64,000 nucleotides of DNA from Takakia lepidozioides (taxonomy: Eukaryota; Streptophyta; Takakiopsida; Takakiales; Takakiaceae): contig CM060732.1 of the NCBI GenBank assembly GCA_030704615.1, positions 65,019,053 through 65,083,052 on the forward strand. The letters are read 5' to 3'. The notes below the pieces were generated by a model. It had not been told where the DNA came from and made no database searches. It saw only the letters and a list, made by a program, of their open reading frames with translations. Positions 9,735-19,769 of the stretch are shown here, piece by piece. The number at the start of each line of letters is the position of its first letter. Position 1 is the first letter of the stretch. The translations under genes were made by a program, and so were the position numbers.

Positions 9735-10372
9735 AGGTTGCCAATGAGACCAATATCTTGGATTTGGTGTCCCAAGCATGCTCCATCGAGATGGCGAATC
9801 GTTGGCATGTGGTTTTCAAATGGTGAGCCGCACCAAAGGACTTTGAAGACATCCGGTCTGTTCAACACAATATCGAACACTGCTCACTCCATTACTGCAG
9901 CAAACCATTGCAACGCCTCATCCACAACACTCTTCTTACCCGCATCCGAATCTGAATGAAACAAATACTTCCTCAAACTTTGCAGGTCCTTTACCAATTT
10001 ACTGTAAGAACGGAAATTGCCGAACTGCATCCATCGATGGTGAAGGAAAGAATTAGCAATGCGATCAAAGTACTCTTCAGTAATTCCAAGCAAGTGCTTT
10101 CCCCGCATCCCAAAGGTAGGATGTGGCATGGGCATATGTCTGAGTTCCTGAGGCCGTGGGTCATCCATGAGGATTAATTGGACAAGCAGTGGCGGGGCAT
10201 TTTGGACCTTCATGGCTGCCAGGGCAACAGAATGTGCGCTTTCGAGGACTTCATTCGCTTCTGCCATAGTAAATTCCATGGAATAATGAAAGGGAACAAA
10301 AGGCCACCGGCCGTCCATGACAAAGCGATGGAGCTCATTATACCAATCCACATTGGCATTGACTTCCCCCAC
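9735..10372 (-). pseudogene. Conserved-looking domain exon upstream of the QQT repeats (unknown family)
   Basis: A minus-strand frame of about 210 codons lacking the QQT repeats and compositionally normal. Landmarks are RWPFVPFHYSMEF, LILMDDPRPQELRHMP, YFDRIANSFLHHRW, then LNRPDVFKVLWCG and HLDGACLGHQIQDIG. One in-frame TGA at 9882-9884 (after WFAAVME) breaks it. The frame leads into a GTAATG donor-like site near 9735. It looks like a real exon of the element's minus-strand gene. I do not recognise the family. Confidence 0.5.
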
Positions 10373-10459
10373 CCTCAGACGGGCAATGTCAGGTCCACAG
10401 CTTTGGGATCAATGAGCGGGAATGGCGAGCGCCAAACTCCAAAAAGTCCCGTGGTGGTC

Positions 10460-10720
10460 GTGACAATGAGAGTCTGCTGGCTGGGAGTCCGCTGGACAGC
10501 AGTGTGGTGGATGGGCGTCTTCGGGGTGGCAGTCTGCTGGTTGGGAGTCTCCTGAATGGCAGTCTGCTGGCTGGGAGTCTGCAAAGCAGTCTGCTGGATG
10601 GGAGTATGTTGGACGAGAGTCTGGTACATGGGAGTGTGCTGGACAAGACTGTGCTGACTGTGAGTTTGCTGGGAAAGAGTTTGCTAGGCAAGAGTCTGCT
10701 GGATACCAGATTGGGTGAGC
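10460..10720. repeat. Dense GGGAGTCTGCTGG repeat block
   Basis: About 14 copies of a ~20-bp unit, GGGAGTCTGCTGGNNG and variants, in near-tandem spacing. Read on the minus strand it gives QQTPxQQT-like repeats for ~80 codons, open but ending without a clear domain, so it may be coding or intronic. Confidence 0.75.
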
Positions 10721-10917
10721 TCTATGTCCACCGAGTCTGCAGTGAGTATGGTGTTGATCGGGGAGTTGGCGCGTGCTTTGTCTGCAGAGTCCAATGCTGC
10801 TATGGTGTCTGCTGAGCCAGGGTACTTAAACAAGATGTACTCCTGTACCCGCTCCACTTCCCGGCGCACCGCATTCACTGCTAAAGAGGGTCGGAGCTCA
10901 CCGTCCGCCAAGCACAC
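10684..10917 (-). pseudogene. Short exon candidate of the MULE minus-strand gene
   Basis: About 75 codons open, with an ordinary amino-acid composition (EVERVQEYILFKYPGSADT, AALDSADKARANSPIN). It sits between the zinc-finger ORF upstream and the conserved domain exon downstream on the same strand. No family recognised; support is only position and composition. Confidence 0.3.
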
Positions 10918-10974
10918 AAGGCCTCCCGAATATTGGCTTGTTCATCCTGGTATATGACAGAAAACCCAAAAACT

Positions 10975-11175
10975 CAGCATCAGACTCACTAGCAGCAGCC
11001 TCACCAGCATCGTGGCACAGAACAAAGGAACCAGCGGACTCCAGCAGACTCAACGACAAGAGACACCTGCGCACGTATAGTAGACTGAACTAGCAGACTC
11101 TATGACAACAGACACTTGCGCACAGTGGACTGCAGGAGGGGACGCAGCAGACTGACGCAACAGACTACCAACTGT
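10975..11175. repeat. CAGCAGACTC/CAACAGACT repeat block
   Basis: Variants of AGCAGACTC recur, including two near-identical segments with GACAACAGACACTTGCGC or GACAAGAGACACCTGCGC words (~11050-11120). It lies at the 3' end of the zinc-finger ORF. Confidence 0.6.
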
Positions 11176-12178
11176 GGGGACAGACTGGGCATTATCTCGT
11201 TGTCGTCGTTGACACAGACGTCCTCCTCATCTTCAAGGGAGCTCAACCAATTTTCCTCCGTTGCTCGGATGGTTCTGCTGAGCTGTCCAGACTGGGCGAA
11301 ACTGTAGAAAAAACGGAAGAAGTCTGGATCGTCCACTGGTGGGCACACCGATGGGAGAAGCCCAAATGGTATGAGGCGCAATGTGCTAGGACAAACTCCA
11401 CTGGTAGTCTCTTTCGACTGGACTTCGTCCACGTGAACCCTCGACTGGTCAAGTAAGACAATGTCGACGGGAGATGAGACACCTCCCAGACCTGCGAATT
11501 CATCATTCCGAATGATGTCTGCAGACGGCTCAGCAGACTGGCTCTCACTCGAAGTACTGATGGTCTGCGTCTGTTGCATAGACCGTCTCCCTGGCACAGC
11601 CCGTGACACTTCCCGACTGCCTTGGGGACGAGTCTGCTGTTGAGATTTTGCCCTCGTCTCTCGAGCAGACCTTGCAGCCTTTTCTCTTTCCTTCTTCTGG
11701 GCCCCATCACTAAGTTTCCTTTTTCTGGGAGCCACAGGCGATGGCGATGTCAGGTCATGCACATCTTGCATTGAAACATCCGAACCCACCCCATACCGTG
11801 CGCGCACCTCCGCCAAAGTGTGGGCCTTTGGGTTTGCGCCACGGAGTCTGGCGGTGGCCGCATTCACCACCCTCATTGAACTTTGAACTGGCCACGCTTA
11901 AAAGCCAGGTGGGATATAGCGCTTGTTTTTGCAACCCGTGTCAACACAATGGCGGTTTAGCTGCACTTTGTCCTTGATAATTTCACTACAGAAGGGACAG
12001 TGAAGCTTATCCTTCTGCCAGTTGGAGTCTGCAGGCTTGATTGCGCGGAGGTCTAAGAAGCTTTGATTATTTTTGCATCATACTCCTCAGGTGAGTACCG
12101 GTACCTTCGCTTCTTTAGCCTGGACTTGTGCATGAAATGCAACCAGTCTGCTCCACCCTTTGCACAAGCATCCTCCAT
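11100..12178 (-). pseudogene. C2HC zinc-finger protein encoded by the MULE
   Basis: From ATG at 12178 (just after a TTTTGCAG acceptor-like site) the frame reads MEDACAKGGADWLHF and a basic SRLKKRRYRYSPEEYD. A one-base shift near 12065 is needed to continue into SFLDLRAIKPADSNW and a finger of form C-x2-C-x12-H-x6-C with core CPFCSEII...LNRHC...GC (~11930-12000). An in-frame TAA at 11898-11900 follows, after which the same frame runs on for ~260 codons through RKRKLSDGAQKKEREK (nuclear-localisation-like), QQT tracts and an acidic tail to 11100. Known C2HC/BED-like fingers bind DNA. A role as an element-encoded DNA reader is inference. It may be the 5' part of the Ulp1 gene. Confidence 0.5.
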
Positions 12179-12539
12179 GGCTGCAAAATTAGACAAGAGA
12201 TGCAGCGGCAATGAGCGACAAACAGACTAAGAATAAGAAAGCAGAGAAAAGCGGAAAAGAGAATGGAAAGAAACCAAAGCATAAAGCACAAAGAGGAAAG
12301 CTCACCGGGCAACAAGCGACGGTTGTTGCGACGATTCGGTGCTCACGCGTCCGTCCGCGCCTCGAAAAGCTAACACGCACAAAGGAAAGCGGGCTCGCAC
12401 AAATGGGAGGTGGACGGGCCCCAAACGAAACAGTGCGAAAGAAGTCCAGTGGGAAGTGGAGAACAGCTATAACCCTGCATATGCGGAGTGACGTGGCGAG
12501 ATTTCACTGGCGCCCCTTTTTGGCCGCCATCGCATTAAA

Positions 12540-13665
12540 TAGTTGCAGACCCCTCACACGTGTTGGCGGTATGCCACTGAACGGACAGACTCGTATGCCA
12601 CTGCACGGACAGTCCAGCAGACGGGATGAGTGGGACTATTGTCAGTCTGCCGTCGTCGCATTCATTAAGTCCAACAGACTTACTCCTGATGACAAAGACG
12701 GCCGAGCAGAACCAGTAAACTCGACAACAGACTCATATGCCACCGCAAAGACAGACTGACGATTGAGGTTAAGCGGACTGACAAAGAGACTAAGGCGAGT
12801 GTGGAGTCTGATGACGTGCCATGACGTGACTGTGCCTCCTTACCGCCGTCGCTGCATTTATTGCGTCCAGCAGACTTAAACCTAATGACATAACGGCCGA
12901 ACAGACCCACTGCAAACAAACTTGCGCAACAACAGACTCGTATGCCACTACACGGACAGTCCAGCAAACGGAAGGTTCAACAGACTGACGAAGAGACTGG
13001 CGCAGAGTAATTTGCGCGACAACAGACTGATTTCTAACAGACTAATATCCCAAAAGACAAAGTATCCCCTAGGCGGCCGGCTGATACGGGAGTAAACCGT
13101 AAACCGCACTTTCTGTCCGAGTTCGGACGCGGCGCGAGATCACTGGCGCCCCTTCCCGCCGTCGTTGCATTCATAGGTCCAGCAGACTTACACGTGATAA
13201 TAATGACGGCTCAACAGACCCAGCGCAAACAGACTTGCGCCATAGTAGACTGACTTTGTGACAGTCCAGCTGACTGATATCAGAAGAGACGGACAGACTA
13301 GCAGTCCGACGGCTCAGCAGACTCACAACAATGCGGATAATTAAAAGGTAGTAGTTAAACGGACTCATATCCGAAGAGACGGACTTCCAGTTAACCAACG
13401 GTTCAACAAACTGACGAGAGAAGAGACTTCGGGGATAAGACGAGAGAAGATACTTCGGAATTCGGCAGGCAGTGACGGCCCAATAGTCCAGTGAAGAACA
13501 GACTCGCGCCATACCAGACTTGTATCCTTACAGACCAACAGTCCAGCAGACCAGACTGATATCCCATCAGAACCACGCTTGGCGTCGCCGTCATGCCGTG
13601 GTTGCATTTCATCCGTCCAGCAGACTTGCATATGCCCATACTCATGGCACAACACATTGCTTAGA
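12540..13665. repeat. Higher-order repeat region built from CAGACT words
   Basis: Five degraded copies of a larger module start at about 12530, 12647, 12842, 13158 and 13585. Each has GCCGTCGTTGCATTCAT-like sequence followed by GTCCAGCAGACTTA, and three are followed by ACGGCCGAACAGACCC and ACAGACTTGCGC. Spacing is irregular (100-430 bp). The intervening DNA is also CAGACT-rich. No gene is supported on either strand here. Confidence 0.7.
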
Positions 13666-13689
13666 GAAAGTACTGACAAAGACGCAGTC

Positions 13690-14356
13690 GAAGAGCCTGT
13701 TGATCCACTCGCATTTGCAGTCGTAAGGACCTCGAACATCCACAAGCAACGTGAATCCACATCTTTCAGGCTACGTCTCCTTTCCCATTGTCCAGTTTTC
13801 AAGGAGACGGTAGTGGTTGAGATGTGATGTTTCAGGAGGTGCATCTGGATGTTTGAGGACCTTCGGACTGGATCCTATTCCGTTCACACTCTCCGCAGTT
13901 CCCAGACATGTGGTGGCAAAGACGTCCTCCCTTGAGTAGTCTCATCGGTGGACATAAATTCTGCAATGTATACACGCCCCCACGTGCATATGCTTCCGCG
14001 ATTTCCACTATCGTGTTACCAATGGTTTCCTGCTCCATACGAAGGAGCTCGGACTCGGACACACACCACAAACCGTAAACGCATGCAATTTTTCCACATA
14101 TCGTCCTAAAAAATAAGCACGTCAGCACAAAACGAAGGCGAAAATAGTGGAAGCATATGCACGATGGTGGCTGTAGAGCCCCGCCAGCCCTCTCATGTTC
14201 AGGCACACCCTTCATCGTCATTAAAATCGCCATAAACAAGAAGAACAGCCGCATGCGTGCAAAGTAAAATCCGCAACATTGGACAACAAAGAGCCGCAAG
14301 AACGAGACAACAAGAACGAGTGGGCGAGTTCGTGGTAGGGTGTTACGATCTTCCAT
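13690..14356 (-). pseudogene. Possible 5' exons of the MULE minus-strand gene (unrecognised)
   Basis: Minus-strand open segments of non-repetitive composition lie directly inside the right TIR. An ATG at 14356 is at the inner TIR edge. A segment after TTATTTTTTAG (~14105) encodes GKIACVYGLWCVSESELL and EQETIGNTIVEIAEAYARG, and another after ACATTGCAG (~13962) encodes MSTDETTQGRTSLPPHV. Exon structure cannot be fixed by eye and no family is recognised. Confidence 0.3.
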
Positions 14357-14364
14357 GCCCTAAA

Positions 14365-14737
14365 CATGGATGGCACGGATGGGTTTCTCAGAATGGACGA
14401 TCCAGATCCTTCGGCCGGCGCGGACTGACAAACTGGCAGACTGGGGGGCAGCAGACGGGCAGAGCGGACTATTGGGTGGACTTGCGGGGACTGGCACAGC
14501 GGACTGGCGTGCACAACAGACTGGCGGTTTGGCGGACTGAGGGGAACTGGACTCACGGGCAGCGGACTGGCCGCGCCGGACTGGGGGCGTGGTGGAGCGC
14601 GGGCGGGGCTGGTGGGGCCGCGACAGCAGGTGGGCGACCGCGCGCAACGGGGGGGGGGGAGCCGGGCGTCCGTGCGCGGGGCCCACCGGTCAGCTCGCGC
14701 GTGTGCCATAACGTCCCAATTATTGTAAAATGAGAGG
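14365..14737 (-). repeat. Right terminal inverted repeat of the MULE
   Basis: Reverse complement of 1532-1943, including the GC-rich block with a run of about eleven G at 14649-14659 and the CAGACTGG/GCGGACTGG words. The inner limit is set by CATGGATGGCACGG at 14365, matching the left arm at ~1930-1943. Immediately inward the sequence TTTAGGGCATGG resembles 2083-2092 on the left, suggesting the left arm has an inserted or expanded repeat block. Confidence 0.88.
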
Positions 14738-14787
14738 CCAGAACCTGGGCCTTATTTGGTTGTACAACCACTAATAATTGATTTAAT

Positions 14788-14892
14788 GGGGGTAGATGAT
14801 TTGTCTAGGGTTGTAGACGATGTGTCGGGGTTGTAGATGATTTGTCGAGGGTCTTGTAGATGATGTGCCGAGGGTTGTAGATGATAGTTGAT
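14788..14892. repeat. ~24-bp tandem array just outside the MULE
   Basis: Five imperfect units of GTTGTAGATGATTTGTCGAGG in head-to-tail arrangement follow ~50 bp after the right TIR. The units differ at several sites (GTAGACGATGTGTCGG, GTAGATGATGTGCCGAGG). No gene is supported here. Confidence 0.75.
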
Positions 14893-15058
14893 TACATGGG
14901 CATTTGGTATACCGTAGCAGTCGAGAGCAGCTTGCACGCCGCATAGCCGCCTTTTGATTGGCCTTGAGGAGGCAGGCTATGACGCGGTAGCATGGCTCCG
15001 TAAACATACGGACCCCGACCACCTCCCGTAGACTCCATCTGCTTAAGTATCCTGCGCG

Positions 15059-15565
15059 ATGTCTAGACTACGGGCAATTGATATGGGACAATGCACGACC
15101 AATGCGATTATGATTTACGACCTATCTGCTGTTACTTATTTCTACCTTCTAGGTGGTATTAGAACAAGATACCTTGCAGGTAAATGGTCCACGGCAGCTA
15201 TCATGCGGCCTAGTGTTGGGGCAATCTTCTGGCTTCCCTTCTCTGCATCCCGTGGCTATGACTACATTGGGCAATCAGCCTGTAACTGGGCCAAGGTGAG
15301 AGTGATTTACCCTCACAGCCAAATGAATATTCTAGATGTAGATTTAGAGCGCAGTTGTGTTTTATGTAAAGATGCAATATGGTCCTTCCCTTCTGATCCT
15401 TCCCTAAGTGTGTCATCAAACAAATCTTCCCCACAAAGGCAGCAAATTGATTCCCTTGCCATTCAGAACAAAGAGGCGGATTGTGAGAATCCATCGCACA
15501 CGTACACGGCCACAAGCGGGAAACAAGCTGAGCGAAACACAAAACTAGTGCAAATGAATGGGTGA
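15059..15565 (+). CDS. Unrecognised 168-codon open frame
   Basis: An ATG-initiated frame runs from 15059 to 15565. It contains a hydrophobic stretch YDLSAVTYFYLLGGI, a segment GYDYIGQSACNWAKV, and a polar Gln/Ser-rich second half. No domain is recognised, there is no codon-level evidence for selection, and the reverse strand is also open for 140 codons. It is most likely chance. Confidence 0.12.
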   Translation: MSRLRAIDMGQCTTNAIMIYDLSAVTYFYLLGGIRTRYLAGKWSTAAIMRPSVGAIFWLPFSASRGYDYIGQSACNWAKVRVIYPHSQMNILDVDLERSCVLCKDAIWSFPSDPSLSVSSNKSSPQRQQIDSLAIQNKEADCENPSHTYTATSGKQAERNTKLVQMNG

Positions 15566-15644
15566 GAATCCCTAAAAGTTTATCGGGTAGGTTGAAAGTG
15601 GGTAGGTCGGTAGCTGCTTGCAAGCTGCCCACTACTGCTACATC

Positions 15645-15746
15645 AGATAGTGCCTGCGTGGTGCCCTGTTACCGGTAATAGTAGGGGCTCGGTATATACG
15701 GAGCCCCTACTATTAACAGTAGCAGGGCTCCTCGCAGCCACTATCT
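15645..15746. repeat. 102-bp fold-back element with a 15-bp perfect central stem
   Basis: TAATAGTAGGGGCTC at 15676-15690 and its exact reverse complement at 15701-15715 flank a 10-base loop. The complementarity continues outward imperfectly to AGATAGTG at 15645 and CACTATCT at 15746, with five or six mismatches per arm. The shape fits a small fold-back MITE or a microRNA-type precursor. No obvious target duplication is seen. Confidence 0.85.
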
Positions 15747-15749
15747 AGT

Positions 15750-16610
15750 CCATATCCCTTGACGAAGGATTTGGGTGCCAGAAAGTGGCACAAGTGAGCA
15801 GTAGACTCTACCACACTCTGGTACTAAGCAACAAAGGGTCGCTGTTGGGATTTAGTGATAATGAAAAATGAAAAATGTTAAAAAAAAAAAAATAGTCAGC
15901 TAGGTGTACATTGTCTGCAGGTGTGTACGCAACCTGTTAATGTGTTCTCACAAATTTTATGACCGAGGGATCCAAAGCCGACTTCTCTCATTGCGAGGAT
16001 GCTGGGTGGATGGAAGTGAAGATGGTCTTTCTGCTTCCTGCAAAGATGATAACCCTTCTATCACGTCTATTGAGGAAAACTATGCCTATTTTTTTTTCCA
16101 ACATGTATGTTTTATATTTTGTGGAAGCTTAACAAGAGTTTCTTAAATAGACATGACTTACTTATGTTGAGTATATTTCTATCACACATTTAGTAAAACA
16201 AATGGTTTGACAAGAAAAGCTGTGATTTATTTTAAAAGGGTGTGGATGTACTAGTGATATCAGGGTCATCTTCCCTTCATACAGGCCAGTAAATCTGGCA
16301 AAGGAAGTCAAATGAACACATCTCCTCCCCCCAACCCTCCCTCTCTCTGCACTACTCCAAACAAGTTCATCAAGTTTCTGACTTTCATGACATATTACCC
16401 TTAAACTGTAGCACAAACACTGGTGCCTCTCCATTTAATTCCTGTCCAGATGTTTCAGATGCATCTTTGGTCGAGGTATATGTATATACAATAAGTGTGG
16501 AGGATTTTCAACTTCTAAAAGAGCTTTGCTATAAGCAAAGATTTATATCAGTATCTCCAACTTGAGTGATTTTCCTTGGGGGACCGTCGTATACATGGTG
16601 GCAGAGGCAA
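15750..16610. other. Spacer downstream of the USP gene
   Basis: No supported gene. It contains a short A-run near 15879-15891, T-runs near 16090, and AT-rich sequence that may include the USP 3' untranslated region. Confidence 0.5.
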
Positions 16611-16614
16611 TTCC

Positions 16615-19134
16615 TTAAGTGGACCTGGTTTTCCCATTTTTCTTCGGAGCTTTCTTACTTTCCTCCGGATATCGCACAATCAGCACTGGGCACTCAGCAT
16701 TGTGGACCGCATAGTCACTGACACTCCCCAGGAAGGTCCTGCAATTATGTATGGAGCAATGTGTCAATACAACTCTCAAACCCACACATGTAGCCTTAAA
16801 TTTGGTACAGTGACCGTTGAGTAGTGACAAGTAGCAAAATAAGCTTATGGGGATTAACAGGAACAAACCCAACTGACATTGAGCTCCCCAAAGTTGGAAA
16901 AATCATTGCCAGGAAACTACATTGAACCATCAAACTTCTGTCATTGACCTAAACTACCTTGGACAGTCAACCAGGCTATAGAATTATTTTTGGCTCGTCT
17001 CCCACGGACCCCTCTAAGAGAAGCCATATCTTGCAAGATATAGCCCCCAATGTCAAGTGAAGGTGTTCAACCTCTTGTTGAACATCAACTAATGCACCTT
17101 AATCACCACAATGCAGCTTAAGTGATAATTACCATTGCAATTGCGAGTGAATTTTAAGAATCATTTGAATCTCCGTCTCATTAAAGGAGAACTAGCAATA
17201 TACCTTGTTAACTGGTCTCTATGATCCTTGGATTATGTGAAGAATCATTGCACTAGGCACATGCTACTAACCCTCGGAGTTTTAGCTCACCACAATATCA
17301 AACTTGGCGGCTGTGGCGCGCATGCACAACTGACAATGATCTAGTTAGAGAGGCCCATGTTTTGATTTGGATGCCTGGCTTTGACATCATACTTAATGGT
17401 TCCTTCTGTTAACTCATCTTGGATATTGTAATCCTTCATCATAAACAGATGCAGCACATGTGGTTTGCTTGCACTGTGGATGTACAGGGGCAATGGGTAG
17501 CTGTCTAGGTTACAAAAAATAAGAAGTGGCGTTGATTGCACTTACCCGTTCAACTTGGGAAATAAAACAGTCTTGCTTGATTAGAGAACTACTTGTGTAA
17601 ACTGCATAGTTCCTTTAATCAGGATTAAGAAACAATTCAGATAACCTCCCTGTTCTCCCTCCTCCCACCATTTAATTTACTCTCTCCCTCAACTTCTTGA
17701 CCACGTTTCACAACTGCAATATTTTGGAAAGAGAGAGGAGAGAGTAATCACACCGTTTGATGAGACCGTGACCACGGCTTCCCATGACAAGAAGATCAGG
17801 TGACAGCTTCTTGACAGCCTCCACCATCTTGTCGCGTGCGTCTCCTTTCACACTCATTGTCTCACATTTGATCTGGTAGCAAAAATTTCAGACAAATACA
17901 TTTCACGCTCAAGGCAGACCTGCTTAATATGTTGATCGGTATGAATTATTATTATTGTTGATGGGTAATCTTGATCCTTGAGCATTGACTATCTCACATC
18001 CTTACACGCACACAGATACACTCAATGAATCTCAGAATAGTTGGTGCTCTATCCTGAAGTGGATGATGCTTTATAGAACGCCCATTAGGTCGGTTGCTAA
18101 ATCATCCCAAATGTCCGCCCAGCTGCTGTCCCTCCAGGTCGCTCATGGTTTGAGTCGTCACTGGCAGTACGGATTTTTCAGTGTGATACATTCACAGTCA
18201 CAAATGAGTTCACTACCAGCTCTAGTGGCAGTTTGATGCTCCGATTGGCATGGACCAGTGATTCTACCCGCTGATTCAAGGCCATACCATTACAATTTAC
18301 CCGATCTGTTCTCTCTTTTCCCAAATTTTTGTGGGATGTGCACAAGCAGTATACACTTATATTCGTCAATTTAGAAACAGAGTGCAGCTCTCTCATTCTC
18401 TCTCAACATTCATTCATCGGAGGAGACCCGACCTTATACTTCTGTACAATCTGATGCATGCGCTGAAGAAGTGCGTCACTCTCCTGCTGATACTTTTGGT
18501 CGACCACCTCGATCCAGCTAGGTGTTCCATAAAACATGTCCACTGAAGAATTTCCCGTAGCTCACCACGAGTTAATGACTCTCCCTGCTGGGTCGGTGAG
18601 GTAACTACCGTATACAACCTTCATACCAAGTTCCGACTGCTGGAGAGGGCGTCTAGGGCTACTAGTTAGTCTCATACTCTACTCCTTCCACACTTCCAAC
18701 CTCTCACCCCCTTATCTGTTCCAAAGCTTTTGTAGACGTGGTCTACTGCCATCGGTCACACGGTATGGGCAGCTCCCACAGAGAAGTTATAACCATTCAT
18801 TCTTGCCCGAAATGTCAAATTGCAGTCCACACTCGCCAGATTACAAAACTTAAACACAGCTTCGTGAAGAGCAAGTTCAACGAGCTTTCAAATCTATCTA
18901 ACGCAATGTTGGGCTCACATTCAGGTCAAGGAAAAACACCAAGAAGGGGGTCCACAACAACATTGGAGCGAGAAGGAAATTACTGTCAACCAAAGGTCGG
19001 GAGTGGACAAGTGTGATGGTGTCGTCTGGTCTGATAATGTTGGAGAGAGTGAAATTGAGAGCGTAGGTGGAGCCCTCTGAATCGTCCACAGCCACCAGCA
19101 GTTGGCGACCTTGCTGATTCTCCTCAGCGCTCAT
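16615..19134 (-). CDS. Universal stress protein (USP domain), four exons
   Basis: USP-family proteins are small cytosolic or nuclear alpha/beta proteins, many ATP-binding, linked to stress responses. Exons as I read them: 19134-18984, 18542-18433, 17872-17754 and 16738-16615, totalling 504 nt (167 aa), all phases closing. The N-terminus shows the first strand and helix (RQLLVAVDDSEGSTYAL, then ITLVHSRP). The third exon has VKGDARDKMVEAVKK and LLVMGSRGHG. The last has FLGSVSDYAVHNAECPVLIV followed by a lysine-rich tail. The nucleotide-binding pattern G-x2-G-x9-G-S is complete (GSRGH...RTFLGS). The first intron junction (AC A|GTAATT with CTTCAG|TG) is chosen because it alone closes the frame; the others are clear GT-AG. 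Start chosen: ATG at 19134, before AEENQQG. Confidence 0.88.
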
Positions 19135-19368
19135 CTTTCTCCTTTCACAGCTCCCCAATCCTCAACCGTAGCACGTCTGGAGAGATCGCAAACCCAATTC
19201 CCAGCAAAGCGAGGAGGAACTTTGTGGGGAGTTGGGGAAGAGGACTCGATGCCACTTGTTAGCACATGCGTCAGATGTGTGCTGACTCCTCTTCCACTCT
19301 GCATGCTGACTGCGCAAAGCACGAAAACTATATCTCACGTATGAGATGATTTCTTCCGATGAGATTTG

Positions 19369-19767
19369 ATGGACGATCGTTGCTACAGACAAGAAGCTGG
19401 GATGATTCTGTTGCATGCTTCAACCGACTTCAATGCTCCAGAAATATCTGCAACAGAGGAAGAGAATGTCTCAATGGCTGTGCAGAAGGTTCCGATTGAA
19501 TTTACCGTCATGCGACGGGTGGTTACCTCAGATCTGACACGCATTATTCTGGATCTGGACGAGTGCAGAGGCACGATTGTCAGTCACTCTAAAGGATGGA
19601 TAGGGGCAGAGAAGGGATATACTCATTATCTTGTCCCTGCGATCGTTGGCTATGACGGACACTACAGGACAAACTCTCCGCGGGATATGAATGGTATGGG
19701 CACCACGTGTGCGGTTCAACCCACCAGACTATTAGAATTCAACCCAACAGTGGTTGCCCACAGCTAG
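19369..19767 (+). CDS. Unrecognised 132-codon open frame
   Basis: ATG at 19369, stop at 19767, just upstream of and divergent from the USP gene. Composition is ordinary (EENVSMAVQKVPIEF, TRIILDLDECRGTIV) but no domain is recognised and no splice signals suggest a larger gene. It may be chance. Confidence 0.15.
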   Translation: MDDRCYRQEAGMILLHASTDFNAPEISATEEENVSMAVQKVPIEFTVMRRVVTSDLTRIILDLDECRGTIVSHSKGWIGAEKGYTHYLVPAIVGYDGHYRTNSPRDMNGMGTTCAVQPTRLLEFNPTVVAHS

Positions 19768-19769
19768 CA

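Larger units (their letters stand above)
1532..14737. mobile_element. ~13.2-kb Mutator-like element carrying transposase, Ulp1 protease and zinc-finger genes
   Basis: The ends are inverted copies. CCTCTCATTTTACAAT at 1532 is matched by its reverse complement ending at 14737, and the match continues inward for several hundred bases. Between them lie a MULE transposase with a SWIM zinc finger on the plus strand and a Ulp1 (C48) peptidase on the minus strand. Co-occurrence of MULE transposase and Ulp1-like protease is known from plant MULEs such as the Kaonashi group. No clean 9-bp target duplication is visible: the hexamer ACCTGG sits at 1526-1531 and again at 14743-14748, offset by a few bases from perfect symmetry. 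All major ORFs carry stops, frameshifts or a lost splice donor, so this copy looks non-autonomous now. A few more bases of symmetry (to 1528/14741) make the exact boundary uncertain. Confidence 0.85.

Noticed and set aside
10504-10815. Plus-strand frame with GSLLVGSLLNGSLLAGSL repeats
   Set aside because: Pure translation of the GGGAGTCTGCTGG tandem block; no independent evidence for a protein.
12211-12759. Plus-strand 182-codon lysine-rich frame starting MSDKQTKNKK
   Set aside because: The basic start comes from a purine-rich stretch and the rest crosses the CAGACT repeat region. There is no domain, and the supported genes here are on the other strand.
1523-14748. Perfect target-site duplication for the MULE
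   Set aside because: Only ACCTGG is shared at the two borders and it is not at equal distance from the TIR ends. The nine-base flanks do not match.
15059-15565. A functional gene at the 168-codon frame
   Set aside because: Listed only as a low-confidence ORF. No recognisable motif; the opposite strand is equally open.
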